NCBI GenBank assembly: GCA_026874595.1
Contig: CM049309.1
Coordinates: 23,999,033 to 24,063,032, forward strand
DNA length: 64,000 nucleotides
Direction: 5' to 3'
Origin: Sipunculus nudus
Taxonomy: Eukaryota; Annelida; Sipuncula; Golfingiida; Sipunculidae
Position 1 is the first letter of the stretch, and every line of letters starts with the position of its first letter. Of this stretch, positions 63,101 to 64,000 are shown piece by piece. The notes beneath the pieces were generated by a model. That model made no database searches. It worked only from the letters and a program-made list of their open reading frames with translations, and was not told the DNA's origin. The translations under genes and the position numbers were made by a program.

Positions 63101-63833
63101 GATAGCGAGGCTGGCAAATGAATGAGGTAAATAAGTAGTGAGAAAATCGGGACTTTGTTATTTGTAGGCAGTAGGTGAGGTTGACAGAATGAAAGAGGTT
63201 AGACTGTATAATGCATTCTGCTATGTCAGTTCCTCATGTGTAATTTTATGTTAAGATTTCTGGCTGTGCACAGCACTGTTGTTGTGATTCTGTGAATAGC
63301 CATCACATTGCAGTCATGTATGTCCTGAACAGAGTGTTCAGTGGCGTGTTGTATTGATCAGATCAAGTCATGTATGTCCTGAACAGAGTGTTCAGTGGCG
63401 TGTTGTATTGATCAGATCAAGTCATGTATGGCCTGAACAGAGTGTTCAGTGGCGTGTTGTATTGATCAGATCAAGTCATATATGGCCTGAACAGAGTGTT
63501 CAGTGGCGTGTTGTATTGATCAGATCAAGTCATGTATGTCCTGAACAGAGTGTTCAGTGGCGTGTTGTATTGATCAGATCAAGTCATGTATGGCCTTAAC
63601 AGTGTTATGTGGCATGTTGAATTGATCAGATCCACGGTTTTACTTACAGGCACTCATCAACCACCGCACGTTCTCAATGCTGCCTTTACAATACCGGGAC
63701 CGCCTGGCAGAGCTGCTTCCTGAATGCGACCACTACATGAACAGTGATAACGTCTTGCGCATGGGGGCGACTGCTCTTAATAATGAGTTCTTCACCAAAG
63801 CCTGTAATGAATGGAGGAAAAGACTGGCTGAAG
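3100..63833 (+). CDS. ASXL: ASXL/Asx orthologue, Polycomb and BAP1 cofactor; eight exons, 3' end outside window
   Basis: Nuclear chromatin regulator. In animals ASX/ASXL binds the deubiquitinase BAP1/Calypso and activates removal of ubiquitin from histone H2A (family knowledge). The join is 3100-3174, 5162-5244, 28111-28219, 35243-35384, 36332-36523, 40943-41070, 41723-41836, 63650-63833. All splice sites are GT-AG, intron phases are 0,2,0,1,1,0,0, and 1027 nt give 342 codons plus one nt. Residues about 17-89 are the HARE-HTH domain ([65 protein letters not shown]). Residues about 137-243 are a basic and Ser/Asn-rich linker. From about residue 262 the DEUBAD/ASXH domain begins ([17 protein letters not shown] then [16 protein letters not shown]) and includes the NEF motif in ALNNEFF. 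The PHD finger expected at the C-terminus lies beyond the window. The gene is stretched by repeats: intron 2 is 22.9 kb and intron 7 is 21.8 kb. Confidence 0.93.
3175..5161 (+). other. ASXL intron 1
   Basis: Phase 0 intron of 1987 bp, GTGCGT...TTTTGTAG. Mostly unique AT-rich sequence. It contains two degraded copies of a dispersed repeat that begins with an AGCTCA/TGAGCT-type end: about 3889-4020 (ATCTGAGCTATTCTCAGC) and about 4918-5045 (AGCTCAGATGACTTACAG). The second copy is important because it shows the empty target of the hAT insertion at 28340-30066. Confidence 0.85.
4918..5045 (+). repeat. Dispersed AGCTCAGATGAC repeat, intact (empty) copy
   Basis: Reads AGCTCAGATGAC..., ACAATGGTCCTTTGT..., CCATTAACTGGAC and then TTTTGAAACTGTAAGACCTG. 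The same order of blocks is found at 28257-28339 joined to 30075-30140, where a 1.7-kb element now splits it. Confidence 0.7.
5162..5244 (+). CDS. ASXL: ASXL coding exon 2 (HARE-HTH helices)
   Basis: The acceptor TTGTTTTGTAG ends at 5161 and the donor is GTACAT at 5245. It encodes [20 protein letters not shown] followed by EEGLKEI and ends two bases into a codon (AG), which exon 3 completes as Ser. This is the first half of the HARE-HTH winged-helix-like domain. The Pro-Met-Thr and EEGLKE positions match the ASXL family. Confidence 0.93.
5620..6000 (+). repeat. Dispersed GGTCAAAGGTCAAGGTCA-type repeat, degraded copy
   Basis: Contains GGTCAAAGGTCAAGGTCAC followed by AGGTCCACTTCTTAAAAAGC and GACTGACCAACCAATAGGGG. 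The same blocks recur at 11820-12250 and 40440-40790, so this is an old family spread through the introns. Superfamily not identified. Confidence 0.65.
8226..8480 (+). repeat. Dispersed repeat with CTCAGCTGACC...GGTCATCTGAG 5' hairpin
   Basis: Begins with the inverted pair CTCAGCTGACC / GGTCATCTGAG, then a GTCCATCGTGTGTCTGATCG stretch and GGTCACAGTGACCTATATTT. A matching family end (CAGCTGAGCGTCATG then CCATGGGTCACTTGTTGTTA) lies at about 9734-9770, so these may be the two ends of one disrupted element. Similar ends are at about 15020-15050, 15728-15760 and 27550-27590. Confidence 0.5.
11230..11760 (+). repeat. Tandem-like dispersed repeat (GTCCATGGGAC / GACC-TATTCTGTGAG blocks)
   Basis: Degenerate repeating blocks: attttRagcRYCcagacagtcagac, ttggacccagaaccttc and a variant of GTCACTGTGACCYATATTCT. 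The same vocabulary occurs at 14640-15050 and 39360-39450. No coding potential. Confidence 0.55.
11820..12246 (+). repeat. About 149-bp tandem repeat, three copies
   Basis: The block AAAACCTTTCATCTTTCACA recurs at about 11848, 12001 and 12149 (spacing about 150). Each copy also carries a form of GTCAAAGGTCAAGGCCATGG and ACCCACTTCTCT. A poly-C run interrupts the first copy at about 11880-11895. The array abuts the left end of the element at 12256. Confidence 0.75.
12256..14558 (+). mobile_element. Helentron-like non-autonomous element, family A, with internal tandem repeats
   Basis: The left end ATTGTATCCGCC folds into a near-perfect hairpin (GTATCCGC...GCGGATAC). The subterminal GTATCCGCC is repeated inverted near the right end (GGCGGATAC at about 14515). 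The right end has a 7-bp stem GTAGTCG-CTTGT-CGACTAC followed by CCGTATTCTAGTT. Subterminal inverted repeats, a 3' hairpin and CTAG are typical of Helentron/HINE elements (family knowledge). The core is a tandem repeat of about 279 bp carrying two GGTGGCGCCACC palindromes per unit, in a 558-bp higher-order period. A 9-bp direct repeat CACTGTGTA flanks the element (12247-12255 and 14559-14567), unusual for Helitrons. No transposase. Confidence 0.7.
12574..14410 (+). repeat. Core tandem repeat of element A (279 / 558 bp) with 12-bp palindromes
   Basis: GGTGGCGCCACC or close variants at 12574, 12723, 12854, 13003, 13132, 13281, 13412, 13561, 13690 and onward. Spacing alternates 149, 131, 149, 129, 149, 131, 149, 129. 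The 558-bp period makes 12723-13280 and 13281-13838 nearly identical. Short open frames in this block occur in repeated copies 558 bp apart and are by-products. Confidence 0.9.
14640..15760 (+). repeat. Cluster of old dispersed repeats
   Basis: Degraded copies of blocks also seen at 8226-8480 and 11230-11760 (GTCACTGTGACCCATATTCT, AGCTGAGCATCATGGCC, CTGAGGGTCATGTCCCATGG). Boundaries are not readable. No gene seen. Confidence 0.5.
17828..19778. mobile_element. 1951-bp non-autonomous TIR DNA transposon with 6-bp TSD
   Basis: Both ends carry the perfect 17-bp inverted repeat CAGGCCTTGCCTTTTGA, with weaker inverted similarity further in (GGCGAG...CGCTCCC against GGGAGTG...CTCGCC). TCGTGT directly abuts both ends (17822-17827 and 19779-19784), a target-site duplication of at least 6 bp. 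The CAGG start recalls hAT, but hAT normally duplicates 8 bp, so I leave the superfamily open. No transposase frame is visible. Confidence 0.85.
19988..20013 (+). repeat. Solo left end of a family A Helentron-like element
   Basis: ATTGTATCCGCCAAAGCAAA matches the left terminus at 12256 and then diverges. It lies just outside the 3' end of the LINE, whose other side (25290) resumes family A sequence. Confidence 0.5.
20481..23295 (-). pseudogene. LINE ORF2: APE endonuclease and reverse transcriptase, frameshifted
   Basis: Endonuclease motifs in order: [33 protein letters not shown] (23295-22885), GDFNLD in another frame at about 22840-22870, then [10 protein letters not shown] and ISDHYMPF (22804-22163). 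Reverse transcriptase: [43 protein letters not shown] and the catalytic IAYADDTT (21979-21239). The C-terminal region with RNAARIV continues in a third frame (21269-20481). The catalytic Asp pair is intact but at least three frame breaks make the ORF a pseudogene. The frame is open upstream of the first Met to about 23466. Confidence 0.9.
23535..25058 (-). pseudogene. LINE ORF1: zinc ribbon, PHD finger, coiled coil and SGNH-type esterase
   Basis: All three open pieces (25058-24759, 24737-24258, 24170-23535) are in one frame, so only two stop codons separate them. Piece one has paired CxxC motifs (CKQC, CMQC, CPTC). Piece two starts with a PHD-like C4HC3 pattern (CHC..., CCLC, WFHQDC, WNCFTC) followed by a Leu/Gln-rich coiled-coil stretch. 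Piece three is an SGNH hydrolase: GDSMVRN (block I), QIGTNNL (block III) and DGIHFSD (block V, with the catalytic Asp/His). PHD plus esterase in ORF1 is known from CR1/L2 elements. The first piece's Met is the likely start, but it could lie further upstream. Confidence 0.85.
25290..26040 (+). repeat. Truncated family A Helentron-like copy (core repeats)
   Basis: Begins with GGGTCACACATGAACTGGTG, homologous to position 12388 of the full element, and continues with degenerate 280-bp core units (GGTGGCGCCACC at about 25791, decayed palindromes elsewhere). It lacks the 3' hairpin end and runs into family B sequence. Confidence 0.75.
26040..26603 (+). repeat. Truncated family B Helentron-like copy
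   Basis: Carries family B blocks (CAGGAACCACT, TGAAACATGGTATGG, TGATTTTTTAGTGCTGTACA) and ends with GCTGGGGGCTTTTGTCAGCT TTTGCTGATATTCTTG, a decayed version of the family B 3' hairpin and CTAG end at 37677-37715. A short (TA)n tract is at about 26091-26105. Confidence 0.75.
28111..28219 (+). CDS. ASXL: ASXL coding exon 3 (HARE-HTH, second half)
   Basis: The acceptor TGTTTTGTAG ends at 28110 and the donor is GTGAGT at 28220. The first base completes Ser from exon 2, giving [19 protein letters not shown] then [18 protein letters not shown]. This is the most diagnostic part of the HARE-HTH (S-G-T-x-P-L-A-C-L-N and the F-Y-K strand). It ends in phase 0. It is separated from exon 2 by 22.9 kb of repeat-rich intron, but the joined reading frame and the family match leave little doubt. 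Confidence 0.95.
28257..30240 (+). repeat. Dispersed AGCTCAGATGAC repeat interrupted by the hAT-type element
   Basis: Left part 28257-28339 begins with the hairpin AGCTCAGATGACT / AGTCATCTCAGCT and GTCCGTCCGGGCGTCCGTC. The right part resumes at 30075 (ACATTTTGATACTGTAAGAC). The two halves match the uninterrupted copy at 4918-5045. Confidence 0.75.
28340..30066. mobile_element. 1727-bp non-autonomous hAT-type DNA transposon
   Basis: Perfect 11-bp terminal inverted repeats CAGGCTTGGGT / ACCCAAGCCTG, flanked by the 8-bp direct repeat AACAGGAC (28332-28339 and 30067-30074). CAGG termini and 8-bp duplications are the hAT signature. Both subterminal regions are packed with AAGTAC/GTACTTG motifs (28350-28420 and 29930-30045), as expected of hAT transposase-binding sites. 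The interior contains a poly-G run (about 28999-29016) and no transposase frame. The target is a dispersed repeat whose uninterrupted copy is at 4918. Confidence 0.92.
30697..32822 (+). mobile_element. Second family A Helentron-like element, left end truncated
   Basis: Starts inside the element at CTCTGTAACCGCTGGGCGGA, homologous to about 12340, without the GTATCCGCC left hairpin. Core units of about 280 bp follow, with GGTGGCGCCACC or decayed forms. The right end is intact: GCGGATACACATGGTCG, loop CTTGT, CGACTACC, then CATATACTAGTT. A tandem duplication of about 555 bp is visible inside (31515-32055 against 32068-32600). Confidence 0.78.
33000..33265 (+). repeat. Decayed family A core unit outside the element end
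   Basis: Carries recognisable blocks (GTGATTAGCACTTTTGG, ACATAAAACTGGTGATGCC, ACAGGTGGCACCACCTACCT) at much lower identity than the neighbouring element, so it is probably an older insertion. Confidence 0.55.
35243..35384 (+). CDS. ASXL: ASXL coding exon 4 (acidic linker after HARE-HTH)
   Basis: The acceptor TTCTGTTAG ends at 35242 and the donor is GTACTT at 35385. It encodes [20 protein letters not shown] then [20 protein letters not shown] and RERRKEK. It enters in phase 0 and leaves in phase 1. The segment is acidic first and basic at the end, with no folded domain that I recognise. Assignment rests on position between HARE-HTH and the basic linker, the clean splice sites and the frame agreement on both sides. 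Confidence 0.85.
35385..36331 (+). other. ASXL intron 4
   Basis: Phase 1 intron of 947 bp. AT-rich and apparently unique; no repeat or exon seen. Confidence 0.8.
36332..36523 (+). CDS. ASXL: ASXL coding exon 5 (basic linker)
   Basis: The acceptor TTTTCACTGTAG ends at 36331 and the donor is GTATAT at 36524. It encodes [20 protein letters not shown], then a strongly basic run ([11 protein letters not shown]) and [19 protein letters not shown] could serve as a nuclear localisation signal (inference). Phase 1 on both sides. An open frame continues briefly into the intron before a stop, so retention would truncate the protein. Confidence 0.87.
36672..37715 (+). mobile_element. Helentron-like non-autonomous element, family B, with 302-bp tandem repeats
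   Basis: The left end carries AGCCCTCAGCC (36675-36685), which forms an imperfect hairpin with GGCTGATGGGCT just inside. Its exact reverse complement GGCTGAGGGCT lies near the right end (37677-37687). The right end has the hairpin TCAGC-TTTT-GCTGA followed by TATTCTAGTT. A (CCGT)n tract follows the left hairpin. The core is a tandem repeat: GTGAGCGGGATATC at 36767 and 37068 and GTGAGTGGGATATC at 37371 (period 301-303), with GGTGGCGCCACC once per unit. Architecture is the same as family A although the sequences differ. Confidence 0.78.
36719..36755. repeat. (CCGT)n microsatellite
   Basis: Tandem TCCG/CCGT tetranucleotides with one variant unit, directly inside the left end of the family B element. 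Confidence 0.9.
40440..40790 (+). repeat. GGTCAAGGACACAGG-type dispersed repeat
   Basis: Two degraded units with ATTTTGAGATCACAAGGTTG, GGTCAAGGACACAGGACCCA and a TTTCACACATGGCTGACC block; same family as 5620-6000 and 11820-12246. Confidence 0.65.
40943..41070 (+). CDS. ASXL: ASXL coding exon 6 (Ser-rich linker to PGFSLK motif)
   Basis: The acceptor TGTATTTCAG ends at 40942 and the donor is GTGAGC at 41071. It encodes [10 protein letters not shown], a seven-serine run from an (AGY)n tract, then [19 protein letters not shown]. The I-P-G-F-S motif resembles the LPGFS segment that precedes the DEUBAD domain in ASXL proteins. It enters in phase 1 and ends in phase 0. Directly behind its donor there is a tandem duplication that repeats the donor (see 41068-41230). 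Confidence 0.9.
41068..41230 (+). repeat. 70-bp tandem duplication seeded at the exon 6 splice donor
   Basis: AAAGTGAGCCTCTCTTTCAT occurs across the real exon 6/intron 6 junction (donor at 41071) and again at 41138 (donor-like GTGAGC at 41141), with a third, decayed GTGAGCTTCTC at 41212. Spacing is 70 and 71 bp. The copies also share TATACACTTACAAAATGG and TAGGCTAAGTATAAAA. Confidence 0.9.
41071..41722 (+). other. ASXL intron 6
   Basis: Phase 0 intron of 652 bp. After the donor duplication (to about 41230) the rest is apparently unique AT-rich sequence. Confidence 0.85.
41723..41836 (+). CDS. ASXL: ASXL coding exon 7 (DEUBAD start); source of the 55-bp array
   Basis: The acceptor TTTTCCTTACAG ends at 41722 and the donor GTAAGA starts at 41837. 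It encodes [20 protein letters not shown] then [18 protein letters not shown], the conserved entry to the DEUBAD domain. Phase 0 on both sides, 38 codons. The last 37 nt (41800-41836), with the first 18 intronic nt, form the founder of the giant tandem array. Against the array consensus the exon differs at two sites, ATT versus ATC and ACA versus ACC, both synonymous. The array therefore spells the same peptide ending in its consensus form. Confidence 0.95.
41831..41842 (+). promoter_or_regulatory. Authentic exon 7 splice donor
   Basis: CTCAAG|GTAAGA. Only this donor, among some 345 near-identical ones, keeps the reading frame into exon 8. The second donor (41892) adds 55 nt, shifts the frame and brings TGA at 63721 into frame. 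Every later donor also includes an in-frame TAG at 41906-41908. Confidence 0.9.
43321..46900 (+). repeat. Higher-order duplications of 52 and 37 units in the left part of the array
   Basis: The variant string starting at 43321 recurs at 46181 (2860 bp = 52 units), and the string at 44641 recurs at 46676 (2035 bp = 37 units). The TCTT donor variant (GTAAGTCTT) dominates here, whereas GTAAGACTT dominates in the right half. Confidence 0.8.
47700..56600 (+). repeat. Higher-order tandem duplication of 78-83 units inside the 55-bp array
   Basis: Variant patterns repeat with a shift of 4565 bp (83 units) from 47701/52266 to 48851/53416. The shift is 4290 bp (78 units) at 49211/53501, 49811/54101 and 50281/54571, and 4235 bp (77 units) at 51296/55531. 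Copy A is about 47700-52265 and copy B about 52266-56600. Copy B lost five units just after 53416. The disabled donor at 54103 is absent from its partner at 49813 and so arose after the duplication. Confidence 0.85.
58501..59720 (+). repeat. 21-unit higher-order duplication near the right end of the array
   Basis: The rare variant AAGATC occurs at about 58526 and 59681, with matching neighbours; the units begin at 58501 and 59656, 1155 bp = 21 x 55 apart. Confidence 0.85.
60760..61452 (+). other. Intron 7 sequence after the array
   Basis: Unique sequence. The first 150 bp contain a GAGATGAGAGGTG-like imperfect repetition (60805-60900). An open frame on the minus strand at 61007-60774 is made of these repetitions and is not considered a gene. 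Confidence 0.6.
61453..61738. mobile_element. 286-bp PIF/Harbinger-type MITE
   Basis: Termini GGCCAAAAAA... and ...TTTTTTGGCC are imperfect inverted repeats of about 33 bp, sharing GGTTCTCAGGCAC / GTGCCTGAGAACC. TTA flanks both sides (61450-61452 and 61739-61741). A 3-bp TTA/TAA duplication with G-rich TIR ends is the Tourist/Harbinger pattern. No coding capacity. Confidence 0.82.
61947..63206 (-). mobile_element. 1260-bp pogo/Tigger (Tc1/mariner superfamily) element, internally deleted
   Basis: Inverted ends (C/T)AGTCTAACCTCTTTCATT at 61947 and its complement ending at 63206, with TA on each side (61945-61946 and 63207-63208). CAG termini with a TA duplication are typical of pogo. The minus strand encodes the transposase N-terminus (62593-62170), then the catalytic DDE part is missing. 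The left terminal base has mutated C to T. Confidence 0.88.
62170..62593 (-). pseudogene. pogo/Tigger transposase N-terminus (CENP-B-like double HTH), two in-frame stops
   Basis: Reading from ATG at 62593 leftward: [23 protein letters not shown], stop, [19 protein letters not shown], then [34 protein letters not shown], stop, [40 protein letters not shown]. The first half resembles the CENP-B/pogo N-terminal helix-turn-helix (I-V-x-D-I-x-x-x-K-D-K). The second half resembles the HTH_CENPB domain (A-x-D-F-x-x-S-N-G-W-L). No frameshift is needed, only two stops. The DDE catalytic domain is absent. Family membership is inferred from motif order. Confidence 0.82.
63311..63636 (+). repeat. 54-bp minisatellite, six copies, just upstream of exon 8
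   Basis: GTCATGTATG starts at 63313, 63367, 63421, (GTCATATATG) 63475, 63529 and 63583: exact 54-bp steps. The last copy is decayed and short. As 54 is a multiple of 3, the block is open in one frame, encoding an 18-residue repeat, but that frame is not the exon 8 frame and no splice context supports it. The array ends 13 bp before the exon 8 acceptor. Confidence 0.95.
63650..63833 (+). CDS. ASXL: ASXL coding exon 8 (DEUBAD core with NEF motif)
   Basis: The acceptor GGTTTTACTTACAG ends at 63649 and the donor GTACTG starts at 63834. It encodes [62 protein letters not shown]. Joined to exon 7 it gives [15 protein letters not shown], the hallmark of the ASXL DEUBAD, the BAP1-binding and activating domain. 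The NEF tripeptide is intact. It enters in phase 0 and leaves in phase 1. The next exons (rest of DEUBAD, C-terminal PHD) lie beyond the window. Confidence 0.96.
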
Positions 63834-64000
63834 GTACTGTGTACTTCACATCTAGCTGTGAATACAATATCATGATGATACTCATATGATGATCATAACT
63901 CATTAATATCAGGGGTTCTTGGTTTCTGGTTTATCTGTTATCATACATTTCTTAACCAAGTGATCATCTCAACATGTCACAGCTTTTTTACATTAACCTC
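63834..64000 (+). other. Start of ASXL intron 8
   Basis: Begins GTACTGTGTA; AT-rich, nothing recognised before the window ends. Confidence 0.8.

Larger units (their letters stand above)
41837..63649 (+). other. ASXL intron 7 (21.8 kb, 87% minisatellite)
   Basis: Phase 0 intron, GTAAGA...TTACTTACAG. Order: 55-bp array to 60757, about 690 bp of unique sequence (60760-61452), Harbinger-type MITE (61453-61738), short unique stretch, pogo/Tigger element (61947-63206), 54-bp minisatellite (63311-63636), acceptor. No coding exon lies inside; LVNTNLK at its start joins directly to ALINHRTF at its end, as in other ASXL proteins. Confidence 0.92.

Noticed and set aside
63354-63599. 81-residue protein with an 18-residue repeat
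   Set aside because: Product of a 54-bp minisatellite (54 = 18 codons); not in frame with exon 8 and without splice support.

Overview
This is animal nuclear DNA: AT-rich, intron-dominated, with no operons and with GT-AG introns. The coding content and the repeat types point to a lophotrochozoan, most likely a mollusc such as a bivalve. The species cannot be named from the sequence alone. Almost the whole window is one plus-strand gene, the Asx/ASXL (Additional sex combs-like) orthologue, a Polycomb/BAP1 partner. I assembled eight coding exons (3100-3174, 5162-5244, 28111-28219, 35243-35384, 36332-36523, 40943-41070, 41723-41836, 63650-63833). Their phases join without conflict into about 342 residues: an N-terminal HARE-HTH domain, a basic/Ser-rich linker and the first part of the DEUBAD (ASXH) domain. 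The gene runs off the right edge. A likely promoter with a CACGTG E-box and an ATGGCGG (YY1-type) motif sits just upstream of exon 1.

The outstanding object is in intron 7. The last 37 nt of exon 7, its 5' splice site and the first 18 nt of the intron have been amplified head to tail as a 55-bp unit. There are about 345 copies over 19 kb (41800-60757), and the register is held exactly: 344 x 55 = 18,920 bp between the first and last unit. Nearly every unit keeps a strong splice donor (CTCAAG|GTAAG), and many read GTAAGT, a better U1 match than the authentic GTAAGA. The array has nested higher-order duplications of 21, 37, 52 and 78-83 units. A second, small tandem duplication is also seeded at a splice donor of the same gene, downstream of exon 6.

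The other introns are a museum of transposons. They hold a long-TIR element with internal tandem repeats (about 869-2511), two families of Helentron-like non-autonomous elements with internal tandem repeats and GGTGGCGCCACC palindromes (12256-14558, 25290-26603, 30697-32822, 36672-37715), a 1951-bp TIR element with a 6-bp target-site duplication (17828-19778), and a decayed CR1/L2-like LINE on the minus strand whose ORF1 has PHD and SGNH-esterase domains (about 20030-25280). They also hold a 1727-bp hAT-type element with perfect 11-bp TIRs and an 8-bp target-site duplication (28340-30066), a 286-bp Harbinger-type MITE (61453-61738), and a 1260-bp pogo/Tigger element that still carries a recognisable but stop-ridden CENP-B-like transposase N-terminus on the minus strand (61947-63206). 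Older diffuse repeats fill much of the remainder. No RNA genes, CRISPR arrays or second host gene were found.
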